Below are positions 9,215 to 17,901 of a stretch of DNA of 64,000 nt, in pieces. How positions within the stretch are numbered: position 1 is the first letter of the stretch; the number at the start of each line of letters is the position of its first letter. The DNA is from Methylocystis heyeri. Its GTDB lineage: Bacteria > Pseudomonadota > Alphaproteobacteria > Rhizobiales > Beijerinckiaceae. The notes beneath the pieces were generated by a model. That model did no database searches and was not told the origin of the DNA. It saw only the letters and a program-made list of their open reading frames with translations. A program made the position numbers and the translations under genes. The DNA is taken from NCBI RefSeq assembly GCF_004802635.2, contig NZ_CP046052.1, forward strand, positions 3,804,501 to 3,868,500, written 5' to 3'.

Positions 9215-10912
9215 TTAGGGTGCGGTGAAGAGGCTGATAACGCCGACGGCCGCGTCTTCCTGGGCGTATTGGCTCATGGCCTCGACTGCCTTGTATGGGT
9301 TGCGCCGTCCGTCGAGCTGCCGGATCGCTTCTTCGAGCTCCGCCTGCCGGCGTGCCGCCGACACTGAGATAATCGCATCGGCGCCGAAGGGTTCGCGCAC
9401 GAAGAATTGCAGCGGAACTCTCTGTTGCGATTGACCGAGCACCGGGGCGTCGGAGCCACGGGGATAGAGCAGCTGGAGCGTGCCATCGCCGGCAATATCG
9501 AACAATATCAACGAGCGCCCCGCGAGCCCCGTAACTTCGACCTCGACCTGCTCGCTCTTGTGATGGAGCTTGTCGTTCGGCAGAAGCCTCATGGTTTGCG
9601 GCGCTTGCGCGGCGCGGCCTTTGAACCAGCGAATCGCCGCCGCACGGTCGATGACGATCGGGAGATCCTCCCGCGCGACGTTGTGGGCGATGACGTCGCC
9701 GCCAGCGAGCACATCTTTCGAGGCAGGGTCCCAGATCAGATCGGCGTCCGCGCGTTGCGCAACCGCCTGATACGGGCCGTGCGGCGCAAGCTGCGCCAGT
9801 GGCCTGGTCTGCCCATCCAGCGTCGCGATACGGATCGGGTCGTCCTTGCTCGGAGCCGTCTTCATTCTCGGCGCCGGCGGCTCGACTGGTGAATCAGGCG
9901 ATTGAATATCGACAGGAATGATTTCGAGACTGCCCGGGGCGGATTGCGTCGAGGCGCCCACGGGTTCTACACGGACGCCGCGCCCAAAACGGGCGATTGC
10001 GTCCGCGCCGGAAGCGGCGCCCGATGCATAAGCGGCAGCGATCTGCTGGCGTTGGTCTGTGAGCTGATAGGTGACGTCACGCACATAAGACAGCAATTCG
10101 TCCACGGTGAGCAGCCCGTCGCCGTTCAAATCCGCCGCCCCGGCGAAAGCGCGCGCCACGGCGTAGCTCAAGGCGCCGCGAAAGCCTGCGCCGGCAAGAA
10201 AAATTTCCGGGGCCTTGCTGTTGCGGTCCGCCGCCGAAAGGAAAATCGAGCGCTTGAAATCGACGGGCGACATCATCGCATCGGCGCGAGTCGCAACCGA
10301 TTTCAAATCGTCGCCGAGCGGCGTGAAGGTCACTGAGCGGTAGCGCAAATCGCCGCCCCGGGGATCGGCCTCGCGCATGAGCGCCCCGCCATGAAAGGCG
10401 TCGGCTACAAAGATCACGCGCGCGCCTTTGTCCTCGAGAGCCGCGATGAAATGGTTGAACTCCGAATGCAGCATCTTCTCGGACGCGAGCTTCCGGTCCT
10501 TGGGGTCGAAGTTCGCGAGCAGGAAAACGGCCTCCATGCCGTCCGGCTCCGAACCCGTCCACCGCTCCGGCTCTTGCGCGCCGTGGCCCGCCAGCGAAAC
10601 AAGGACCGTGTCGTTGTGGCGCACGCGCGCCAGCAGATCGTCGAATGCGCGTAAAATGCTTGAGCGATCGGCCTGCGCGTCGAGCAGCAACGTGACATCG
10701 GAGGCGCCGATCTTCCGCATGCTCGCTCCTATGTCCCGAGCGTCGGCGACGGCGCCCTTCAAAGCAGGCTCCCGGCGATAGTTATCGATCCCGATTATCA
10801 GAGCTCGGGTTTCGCCGCCCGCTTCGGAGCAAGCCGGACGCGGGAGTGCGAGCGCAGCGAAAGCGAGTGCGAAAGTCAGTGCGACCGTCCGTTGCATGGG
10901 CGCCATTGTCAT
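9215..10912 (-). CDS. Exported caspase-fold (peptidase C14-like) protein lacking the catalytic Cys, with EF-hand loop
   Basis: The product is 565 residues from ATG 10912, which has GAAAGAG upstream and opens a signal peptide (ALAFAALALPRPACS); an upstream in-frame ATG at 11098 would add 62 unlikely residues. Residues about 35-260 are the caspase p20-like fold: RALIIGIDNYRREPALKGAVADAR, the His motif VSLAGHGAQEPER, and VIFVADAFHGG where active relatives read VADSCHSG. The nucleophile position is therefore Phe (codon 10394-10396), so cysteine protease activity is not expected. DLNGDGLLTVDEL (about 285-297) is an EF-hand-like calcium loop. The C-terminal ~180 residues resemble DUF4384 (GDGTLQLLYPRG). 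It is first gene of the four-gene exported cassette. It is probably a periplasmic scaffold or sensor; the function is inferred. Confidence 0.75.
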   Translation of the reverse strand: MTMAPMQRTVALTFALAFAALALPRPACSEAGGETRALIIGIDNYRREPALKGAVADARDIGASMRKIGASDVTLLLDAQADRSSILRAFDDLLARVRHNDTVLVSLAGHGAQEPERWTGSEPDGMEAVFLLANFDPKDRKLASEKMLHSEFNHFIAALEDKGARVIFVADAFHGGALMREADPRGGDLRYRSVTFTPLGDDLKSVATRADAMMSPVDFKRSIFLSAADRNSKAPEIFLAGAGFRGALSYAVARAFAGAADLNGDGLLTVDELLSYVRDVTYQLTDQRQQIAAAYASGAASGADAIARFGRGVRVEPVGASTQSAPGSLEIIPVDIQSPDSPVEPPAPRMKTAPSKDDPIRIATLDGQTRPLAQLAPHGPYQAVAQRADADLIWDPASKDVLAGGDVIAHNVAREDLPIVIDRAAAIRWFKGRAAQAPQTMRLLPNDKLHHKSEQVEVEVTGLAGRSLILFDIAGDGTLQLLYPRGSDAPVLGQSQQRVPLQFFVREPFGADAIISVSAARRQAELEEAIRQLDGRRNPYKAVEAMSQYAQEDAAVGVISLFTAP

Positions 10913-12118
10913 GCTGCCACTCTTTCGGATCTTCAAATTCAACGTGTCCCGCCGCGTCACTCTAATTAAAGATCCCCGGCGGGCAAAGCCTTTCCGTGGA
11001 CTACCGGCCCGCCACGACCCAAAGTCGCCCGAGCGTCTCCGCCTGAAAAAACCTAGCCCTCTTGGCTGATCTTTCGCCAAACGCGCCTTGAAGATCATTC
11101 ATCCGCCGTTGTTTTCCTTTCTGGCGTTTTTGCCGAAAGTAGATGTCTCGGACAAACGAGCGGACTTCAATTTCATAAACGTAATAACGGGCGCTGGATC
11201 GCGACGTGGCAAAACGCACAGCCTGCAGTGCGCCTCTGCTTTGGGCCCTGAGGCGCAAAATGGGCTCCCGTGCCTGTCCGCGCTTGGCTCGTTCTCCGCT
11301 CTTGTCACGCGGATTTTGCGACACCGCGAAAGTGTCGCTCGCTCAAGTCAAAGGCCTTGCCGCATCAAGGCGACTCAGTCGATCATTTGGAATCGCTTCC
11401 CACCTCTCCGGCTCAAACCGGACAAATCCTCTGCGATGTAATCTGGAGCGGTCATCTGCGATATACACTTTCGATTTAGGGCTGCTTTACAAAGCTTGAC
11501 TGCACGAAAACCTGCGACTAGTCTCAATCCTAATGTATACGACCGTTCAAGGGGCGCCTGTCGTGGCGGCGGTTGACGTGAATATATTTGGCGACGTTTT
11601 ACGCACATCTAGGCTTAGGAGCGTCTGGGTCCCGGTCTTCCGGACCGGGGCGGCGTTCGTGGACAAGCGAACCGGATTCGCTTTGGGCAATATTGGGCGC
11701 CGCCTTTCGATCAAACTGATGCCGACCTCCGATGAGGCGGCGGACGCCGCCGGCGCACACGCCAGCATCGCCTCACTTCGTGAATGAGCCGCGACCCAGC
11801 CTGGGTCTGTGCGATTTCGCGGCCGTCCCGGCCGCACGCCCATGCGGCCTTTGGCTCCTGGCGGCAACCGTGACGACGCCCCGGAACAGCATCTCTGCCT
11901 GGTGGGAGCACTGTGGGTTTACTCACATTCATTCGCGCCGAGAGCGGAGATATTTCGTTTTATGACGGAGAGCTTAAGGGAACAAACGCTCTTAATGCCG
12001 GCTTGCTCGATTTCCTGGCGAGCCATGCTCCGTTCGCAGCCTCGGTTTGTCCGAGACAGGTCCGCTTCGGCGGTCCTGCGAACCCGAAGCGCGGGGGCGC
12101 CCGCAAAGGAGAAGTGTC
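10913..12118. other. 1.2-kb gene-poor spacer upstream of tssB
   Basis: No frame in this stretch looks like a real gene: the short open frames (for example 11533-11787 and 11913-12278 on the plus strand) have low-complexity Arg/Ala composition typical of GC-rich non-coding DNA, and the latter runs into tssB in another frame. It must carry divergent promoters for the exported cassette (left) and the tssB-tssH operon (right). I could not identify a sigma-54 or other named promoter. Confidence 0.5.
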
Positions 12119-12643
12119 ATGGCTCGGCCCAGTGATAGTGGACAGAAATTCATCAGTCGCAACCGTCCGCCGCGTGTCCAGATCGTCTACGAGAACCCGA
12201 ACAACGCGGAAGAGAAGATCGAACTTCCTTTCGTCATGGGCGTTATGGCCGATCTTTCGGGCAATGCTTCCGGCGTAGAAAAACAGGAGGTGGCGCAACG
12301 AAAATTCCTCGATATCGACATGGATAATTTCGAACGGCGCATGGAGGCGATCAGCCCGGGCGTCTCGTTGCGCGTCGCCAACAAGCTCGCCGATGAGCCG
12401 GGCGAAAAACTTTCGATCAATCTGAAGTTCCAGCGGATGGAGGATTTCGGTCCTGCCGCAATCGCCGAACAGACGCCGGCTTTGAAGAAGCTCCTGGATG
12501 CGCGCACGCAGCTCGCAAATCTTCTGCGTTACATGGACGGCAAGGTCGCAGCGGAAGAACAGCTTCGCAAGCTGCTCAAAGATCCGCAACTTATGGCGGC
12601 GTTGCGTCAGCATTTTCCTGATCAGCAGAACAACGAACAATAA
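12119..12643 (+). CDS. tssB: T6SS contractile sheath small subunit TssB/VipA
   Basis: The 174-residue product pairs with TssC to build the cytoplasmic contractile sheath around the Hcp tube. Recognisable TssB text: SGQKFISRNRPPRVQIVYE at the N-terminus, LPFVMGVMADLSG, then RKFLDIDMDNFERRMEAISPG and DEPGEKLSINLKFQRMEDFGP. The length is normal. ATG 12119 is chosen for the AAAGGAGAAG ribosome site; an earlier in-frame start at 12047 lacks family support. It is first gene of the tssB-C-hcp-hcp-E-F-G-H run, 18 bp before tssC. Confidence 0.95.
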   Translation: MARPSDSGQKFISRNRPPRVQIVYENPNNAEEKIELPFVMGVMADLSGNASGVEKQEVAQRKFLDIDMDNFERRMEAISPGVSLRVANKLADEPGEKLSINLKFQRMEDFGPAAIAEQTPALKKLLDARTQLANLLRYMDGKVAAEEQLRKLLKDPQLMAALRQHFPDQQNNEQ

Positions 12644-12661
12644 GTGAAGAGGAGATCATCC

Positions 12662-14155
12662 ATGTCGCAAGAACAAGCTCCCGACAAAGAACTCCTCCCG
12701 CAGGCCGGACAGGATTTCGAAGATTTTTCGCAGCTGCTGAAACAAAGCTTCAAGCCGCGCACCGAGCGGGCTGAAACCGAGGTGCAGAGCGCCGTATCGA
12801 CCTTGATCAAGGAAGCGCTGGCGGACTCGACCGTCGTCAAAGAGGACGTGATCGACACGATCGAGTCGATGATCGCGGCGATCGACGAAAAATTGACGTC
12901 CCAGATCAACGAGATTTTGCACGCGCCGGAATTTCAGCAGATCGAATCGGCATGGCGCGGCCTGTACCATCTCGTCTACAACTCCGAAACCGACGCGATG
13001 CTGAAAATTCGCGTCATGAACGCCTCCAAGGAGGAGCTTTATCGCCATCTGCGCCAATATCCGGCGGCGGCGTGGGACCAAAGCCCGCTGTTCAAACGGG
13101 TCTATGAGGAGGAGTTCGGTCAGCTTGGCGGCCAACCCTACGGCTGCCTCATCGGCGACTATTATTTTTCACATCGCGCTACCGATGTGCAACTGCTGCG
13201 CGATCTCTCGAAGATCGCGGCGTCGGCGCATGCGCCCTTCATCTCGGCCGCCGATCCCATCCTCATGGGCATGGACAGCTGGACCGAACTCGCCAATCCT
13301 CGCGATCTTTCCAAATTGTTCGATACGCCGGACTATGCGGCATGGAAGAGCTTGCGCGACTCCGATGACGCGAAATATCTCGGCCTCTGTCTGCCGCGCG
13401 TGCTTTCACGCATGCCTTACGGCGCCAAATCCGAACCCGTGTCGCAATTCGCCTTCGAGGAAGAAACCGACGGCCACTCGGGCGAAAACTACGCCTGGAT
13501 GAACGCCGCCTACGCGATGGCGACCAACATCAATCGCGCCTTCAAGGAATATGGGTGGTGCTCGCGCATCCGCGGCGTGGAGTCGGGCGGAGAGGTCGAT
13601 AATCTGCCGACGCACACCTTCCCGACCGACGATGGCGGCGTCGATCTCAAATGCCCCACGGAGATCGCGATCAGTGACCGGCGCGAGGCCGAGCTCGCCA
13701 AGTCCGGACTGATGCCGCTCATTCACCGCAAGAACACCGATCGCGCCGCCTTCATCGGCGCCCAGTCGCTGTTCAAACCCAAGGCCTATCAGAACAATCC
13801 GGATGCGACGGCCTCGAGCAATCTCGCCTCGCGCCTGCCTTATATGTTCGCGGTCAGCCGCTTCGCGCATTATCTGAAATGCATGGTGCGCGACAAGATC
13901 GGCTCCTACAAGGAGAAAGAGCAGCTCGAGCGCTGGCTGCACAACTGGATAATGGATTACGTCGACGGCGACCCCGTTCATTCCAGCGAGGTCACGAAGG
14001 CGAAGCGGCCCTTGGCCGGCGCCAAGATCAGCATCGTTCCGAACGAAGAGAACCCCGGTTACTACTCCGCGACGCTGGAACTGCGCCCCCATTTCCAGCT
14101 GGAAGGCATGGATATCGGCCTGCGCCTCGTGTCGCGACTGCCGACCGGAGAATGA
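12662..14155 (+). CDS. tssC: T6SS contractile sheath large subunit TssC/VipB
   Basis: The 497-residue product has usual TssC length and hallmark segments: HAPEFQQIESAWRGLYHLVYNSETD (about 80-110), VYEEEFGQLGGQPYGCLIGDYYF (about 145), SRMPYGAKSEPVSQFAFEE (about 245), and a C-terminal sheath domain (SRFAHYLKCMVRDKIGSY, GYYSATLELRPHFQLEGMDIGLRLVSRLP). ATG 12662 follows GAAGAGGAG; the slightly earlier in-frame ATG at 12644 is less well placed. It forms the sheath with TssB, which ClpV recycles after firing. Confidence 0.96.
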   Translation: MSQEQAPDKELLPQAGQDFEDFSQLLKQSFKPRTERAETEVQSAVSTLIKEALADSTVVKEDVIDTIESMIAAIDEKLTSQINEILHAPEFQQIESAWRGLYHLVYNSETDAMLKIRVMNASKEELYRHLRQYPAAAWDQSPLFKRVYEEEFGQLGGQPYGCLIGDYYFSHRATDVQLLRDLSKIAASAHAPFISAADPILMGMDSWTELANPRDLSKLFDTPDYAAWKSLRDSDDAKYLGLCLPRVLSRMPYGAKSEPVSQFAFEEETDGHSGENYAWMNAAYAMATNINRAFKEYGWCSRIRGVESGGEVDNLPTHTFPTDDGGVDLKCPTEIAISDRREAELAKSGLMPLIHRKNTDRAAFIGAQSLFKPKAYQNNPDATASSNLASRLPYMFAVSRFAHYLKCMVRDKIGSYKEKEQLERWLHNWIMDYVDGDPVHSSEVTKAKRPLAGAKISIVPNEENPGYYSATLELRPHFQLEGMDIGLRLVSRLPTGE

Positions 14156-14260
14156 TGGGGCTCGAAGCACGCAATGTGATTTTACCCACGGCCGAAAAAT
14201 AGAATTCAGCACATGATCAGGCGTCGTCGATAGAGACGAACACGAAACAGGAGAAAAACA

Positions 14261-14746
14261 ATGGCGGTAGATGCATTTCTCAAGATCGATGGAGTCAAGG
14301 GCGAGTCCAAGGTCAAAGGGATGAATGATTGGATCGATATTCTGGACGTGAATTTCTCGATCCACAACCGGGCCAGTTCGCATTACGGCGGCGGACAGGG
14401 CGTCGGCAGGGCCGATTTCGGCGACATCTCCTTCGTCAAGCGCTATGACAAGGCTTCGCCGACGCTGATGCTGTTCTGCGCCAACGGCAAGCACATCGAC
14501 AAGGTTGAGGTTATCCTGCGCAAGGCCGGCGGCGACAATGCGCTGGATTTCCTGAAGATCGAGATGAAGCGCTGCTTCGTCACCAGCGTCGTCCCCTCGG
14601 GCCTCACCTCCGGCGATGGCATGGAGCAGCTCAGCCTCTCTTTCGAGGAGTTCGATCTCACCTACCAGGAGCAGGACGAAAAGGGCAAGAAAGCCGACGC
14701 GGCGAAGTTCTTCTACGACGTCAAAGCTCAGGAGAAGAAAAACTAA
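14261..14746 (+). CDS. hcp: T6SS tube protein Hcp (TssD), copy 1
   Basis: The 161-residue protein forms hexameric rings stacked into the expelled inner tube. It starts MAVDAFLKIDGVKGESKVKGMNDWIDILDVNF, the common Hcp opening, and has the beta-barrel core with GRADFGDISFVKRYDKASP and LSFEEFDLTYQEQD near the end. A CAGGAGAAAAACA ribosome site precedes ATG 14261. It is 105 bp downstream of tssC and followed by a strong hairpin before a second, divergent hcp. Tube proteins are needed in large amounts, and that arrangement could set a high dose of this copy. Confidence 0.95.
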   Translation: MAVDAFLKIDGVKGESKVKGMNDWIDILDVNFSIHNRASSHYGGGQGVGRADFGDISFVKRYDKASPTLMLFCANGKHIDKVEVILRKAGGDNALDFLKIEMKRCFVTSVVPSGLTSGDGMEQLSLSFEEFDLTYQEQDEKGKKADAAKFFYDVKAQEKKN

Positions 14747-14748
14747 AA

Positions 14749-14783
14749 TGGCGATTGGCGCCGCCCCGAGCGGCGCCTCGCCA
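14749..14783 (+). terminator. Strong hairpin between the two hcp genes
   Basis: TGGCGA-tt-GGCGCCGC pairs with GCGGCGCC-TCGCCA around a 5-nt loop (14765-14769): a 14-bp stem with one bulge, starting 3 nt after the hcp copy 1 stop. No U-run follows, only AAAATATC, so partial termination or 3'-end protection of the upstream message is more likely than full termination. Confidence 0.55.
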
Positions 14784-14904
14784 AAATATCGAAGTCGCCG
14801 CACGCCTTGGGCGGCGACGGGGGCAGACAGGCCGACGCGCGGGACTTTTTCGGTTTTCCCGCCGTCGTCTTCCAAACACGGTGCAAGGGCGCAGGGTCTA
14901 GGTC

Positions 14905-15390
14905 ATGGGCACGACGAATTACACCCTTCAGATCGAAAGCGTGCGCGGCGAAACCAAGCGCAACGGCAAGACCGACCTTATTGAAGTGCTCGGCTTTGAA
15001 TATGGCGTCAGCGCGGGACATTTTCAGGGCGAAGCCGGACACAAGCGGCGCAGCTACACGAATGTCCGCTTCACGAAACTGACCGACCGCTCCAGCGTCA
15101 CCATTCAGCAGATGCTCGCGCAGAACTCCAAAATTCGGCAGGCGACTCTTTCGCTGACGAAATCCGGGGGCGACGAACCTCTGGTTTATTACAAAGTCGT
15201 TCTGAAAGACGGCTTTTTCACCTCATTCAAGATTCGCGGCGAGGACGCCGCCGACGAATATGCTTCGATGCCTCGCGAGGAATTCGAGATCAGCTTCCGG
15301 CGCATCGAAATCGAATATGAAGAGCAGAGCGAAAAGGGCGTGAAGGGCGGCAGCGTTTCCTTCGCCGACGATATCGCAACCAACGAATAG
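14905..15390 (+). CDS. hcp: T6SS Hcp-family protein, copy 2
   Basis: This protein is also 161 residues and Hcp-fold, opening MGTTNYTLQIESVRGETKRNGKTDLIEVLGFEYG, with SVTIQQMLAQNSKIRQATLSLTKSGGDEP and IEIEYEEQSEKGVKGG at the end. It is clearly diverged from copy 1, so it is not a recent tandem duplication. It could be a second tube protein, an end-cap of the tube, or a carrier for different effectors. It sits between hcp copy 1 and tssE, 19 bp before the latter. Confidence 0.85.
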   Translation: MGTTNYTLQIESVRGETKRNGKTDLIEVLGFEYGVSAGHFQGEAGHKRRSYTNVRFTKLTDRSSVTIQQMLAQNSKIRQATLSLTKSGGDEPLVYYKVVLKDGFFTSFKIRGEDAADEYASMPREEFEISFRRIEIEYEEQSEKGVKGGSVSFADDIATNE

Positions 15391-15409
15391 CCCCCGAAAG
15401 GAGCGTCCA

Positions 15410-15952
15410 TTGGCCCAGTCGCAACAGAGCAAACGTCTCAGTCCTTCGCTGACCTACGTGTTTCGGCAGGCGCACAAGGCCAGAGACGCCGGGGCGGGCG
15501 CCTCCGGGAGCGAAGGCGGGCTACGCTCGGGCGCCCTGCGCGCCACCCAGCGCGCCATCATCAACGAAGCTGATCTGCGTCGCGACGTAGCCCAGGACGT
15601 CGAAACGCTGCTCAACTGCATATCGCTCGAAAGCGCCCTGAATCTTCATGATTTTCCTCACGTCAGGGAGTCGGCGCTCAACTACGGCTTTCCGAGCATC
15701 GCCAGCCGCACCATGGATGAACTGGAGCGCTCGGGATTGGAGTCGGAGATCGAACGGGTGCTGCGCACCTTTGAGCCGCGTCTCATCGCCTCCTCGCTTC
15801 GCGTGCAGCGCGATCGCCGGGTGGATGCGGTCGAGCTCAAGATCCGCTATGTTGTGCAAGCCGATCTCGCCTGCGAGCCGGTCGCCCTTCCAATCGAATT
15901 TGTCGCGGACGTCGAAGTGACGACCGGCAAGATACAGATCAAGACGCGCTAG
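15410..15952 (+). CDS. tssE: T6SS baseplate protein TssE (gp25-like)
   Basis: The 180-residue product belongs to the GPW/gp25 lysozyme-like baseplate family; TssE sits in the baseplate wedge and seeds sheath polymerisation. Seen: LRRDVAQDVETLLNCISLESALNLHDFPHVRESALNYGFPS (about 62-100), then LERSGLESEIERVLRTFEPRL and a VELKIRYVV strand. It opens with TTG at 15410, supported by GAAAGGAG six bases upstream; there is no nearby in-frame ATG. It ends 2 nt before tssF. Confidence 0.92.
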   Translation: MAQSQQSKRLSPSLTYVFRQAHKARDAGAGASGSEGGLRSGALRATQRAIINEADLRRDVAQDVETLLNCISLESALNLHDFPHVRESALNYGFPSIASRTMDELERSGLESEIERVLRTFEPRLIASSLRVQRDRRVDAVELKIRYVVQADLACEPVALPIEFVADVEVTTGKIQIKTR

Positions 15953-15954
15953 CC

Positions 15955-17901
15955 ATGAACCGGGAATTTCTCGACCTCTATAATCGTGAACTCGATCTGC
16001 TTTACGATCACGCCCGCGAATTTGCGGAGGAGTATCCGGGCATTGCAGGGCGCCTCGGCGGCTTGACGCGCGAAGCGATGGACCCCTCCATCATGGGCCT
16101 TCTCGAAGGCTCGGCTTTCCTTGCCTCGAGAGTTCAGCTCAAACTGAAGCATGAGTTTCCCGAATTCATCAACAATCTGCTGGAGCAACTGGTCCCGAAC
16201 TTTCTTGCGCCGACGCCGGCGATGACGCTTGTCAAGGTGCGTCCGCCCGCGGGCGATCCTTCGCTGCGAGAGGGGCGGGGCATTCCGCGCGGCGCCGTCC
16301 TCGACGCCGTCTATGCCGAGAACGAACGCAAAGTCGCCTGCCGCTACAAGCTCTCGGCTCCCATCCGGCTGTGGCCCTTCGAGATCACCGAGGCTGAATA
16401 TTTTTCCAGCGCCGCGCCCTTGCAGGCTCTGGGGCTCAAAGCGAGCAGCGAAGTCGCCGCGGGCTTGAAGCTGACGCTGGAAATGCGTGACGCCCCCGGC
16501 GCCGCAGAAGCCGGGCGGGGGGCGCCGGAATCCTGGTTTTCGGCCTGCGCAATCAAAAACCTGCCCATTCATCTCTTAGGCGCCGAGAGTGACGCAATCG
16601 CGCTCTACGAGCAGATCTTTGCGCATTGCGTCGGCGCGTGGCTCCGGTGCGCCGACGAGTTCGGCGACCCCGTCGTCTCGGCGCTAGATAAGAGCGCCAT
16701 CACACAGATCGGTTTCGACGAGGGCGAGGCGCTGCTGCCCGGCGACGACCGGGTGTTCCGGGGCTTTGAGCTGCTGCGGGAATATTTCGTCTTTCCGCGC
16801 AAATTCATGGCTTTCGATCTCGGCGGGCTGGAGTCGGCAAAGGAAGCGATGAAGGCCAAGACCGTGAGCGTCATTCTGGCCTTCGATGAAATCAATGCGA
16901 GTCTGGCGGCCGCCGTGCAGCCTCGCATGTTCTCGCTCTATACGGCGCCGGCGGTCAATCTGTTCGAGATGACCACCGATCGTGTGCAGTTGCGCAAGAG
17001 CGAGCATGAATATCTGGTGGTTCCCGACCGCAGCAAGCCGATCGATTTCGAACCCCACCGGATTCTGGACGTCTACGCCCATCTGCAAGGCGGCGGTGAA
17101 AAAATTGCGGTGCGTCCGCTCTATTCCGCGCAGCCGGGTTCCGCCCACAGCAAGGATTACTATTATACGATCCGTCGTCTGCCGCGCCGTCGCTCACAGG
17201 AGGAAAAAAAGCGCGGCTTCGCCGAGAATTACCTCGGTTCCGATGTTTACCTCTCGATCGGCGAGGCGACTTCGCTCAACGATGATGCTCCAATTTCGGA
17301 ACTCAGCGTGCGCGCGCTGTGCTCCAACCGGCATCTGCCTGAACATTTGCCCTGGGGCGCCGGCTCCTCGGATTTCAGGTTCGCAGATGACGTGTCGCTT
17401 GACGTTATGAGCGTCGCCGCGCCAAGCCCGCCGCGCGAGCCCATCGTATCGCAAATGCGCAGCAGGACCGAAACCGCGCATACGGGCATCGTCGCCTGGC
17501 GTCTCCTCAACATGCTCAATTTGAACTTTTTGGGTCTCGTCGAGCGGGGGGCGGGCAAGAATGCTGCGGCGCTGCGCGAAATCCTGGCGACATTCGCCGA
17601 TTTCTCCGACAGTTCAGTCGAACGGCGGCTGCGTGGCGTAAGGTCGGTCGAGAGCAAGCAGGTCGTCAGGCGCTTGCGTCGTGCGAGCGGCGTAGGAGCG
17701 GCGTCGGGCATCGAGGTGACTGTGGCGCTCGACGACAAGGCTTTTGAAGGCTCAGGCGTCTTCCTCCTCGGCGCCATCCTGGATCGCTTTCTCAGCGAAT
17801 ACGCCAGCCTCAACAATTTCACGCAACTCGTCGTGCGCACGACTGAACGCGGCGTCATCATGCGCTGGCCCCCGCGCATCGGGTCACGGAGGCTGCTGTG
17901 A
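15955..17901 (+). CDS. tssF: T6SS baseplate protein TssF (ImpG/VasA)
   Basis: The 648-residue product is a core baseplate wedge component that works with TssG and TssE. The N-terminus NREFLDLYNRELDLLYDHAREFAEEYPGIAGRLGG and LLEGSAFLASRVQLKLKHEFPEFINNLLEQLVPNFLAPTPAM are characteristic, as is the C-terminal RFLSEYASLNNFTQLVVRTTERG. The length is typical. It starts ATG 15955, 2 nt after tssE, and its end overlaps tssG by 4 nt, indicating translational coupling. Confidence 0.95.
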   Translation: MNREFLDLYNRELDLLYDHAREFAEEYPGIAGRLGGLTREAMDPSIMGLLEGSAFLASRVQLKLKHEFPEFINNLLEQLVPNFLAPTPAMTLVKVRPPAGDPSLREGRGIPRGAVLDAVYAENERKVACRYKLSAPIRLWPFEITEAEYFSSAAPLQALGLKASSEVAAGLKLTLEMRDAPGAAEAGRGAPESWFSACAIKNLPIHLLGAESDAIALYEQIFAHCVGAWLRCADEFGDPVVSALDKSAITQIGFDEGEALLPGDDRVFRGFELLREYFVFPRKFMAFDLGGLESAKEAMKAKTVSVILAFDEINASLAAAVQPRMFSLYTAPAVNLFEMTTDRVQLRKSEHEYLVVPDRSKPIDFEPHRILDVYAHLQGGGEKIAVRPLYSAQPGSAHSKDYYYTIRRLPRRRSQEEKKRGFAENYLGSDVYLSIGEATSLNDDAPISELSVRALCSNRHLPEHLPWGAGSSDFRFADDVSLDVMSVAAPSPPREPIVSQMRSRTETAHTGIVAWRLLNMLNLNFLGLVERGAGKNAAALREILATFADFSDSSVERRLRGVRSVESKQVVRRLRRASGVGAASGIEVTVALDDKAFEGSGVFLLGAILDRFLSEYASLNNFTQLVVRTTERGVIMRWPPRIGSRRLL

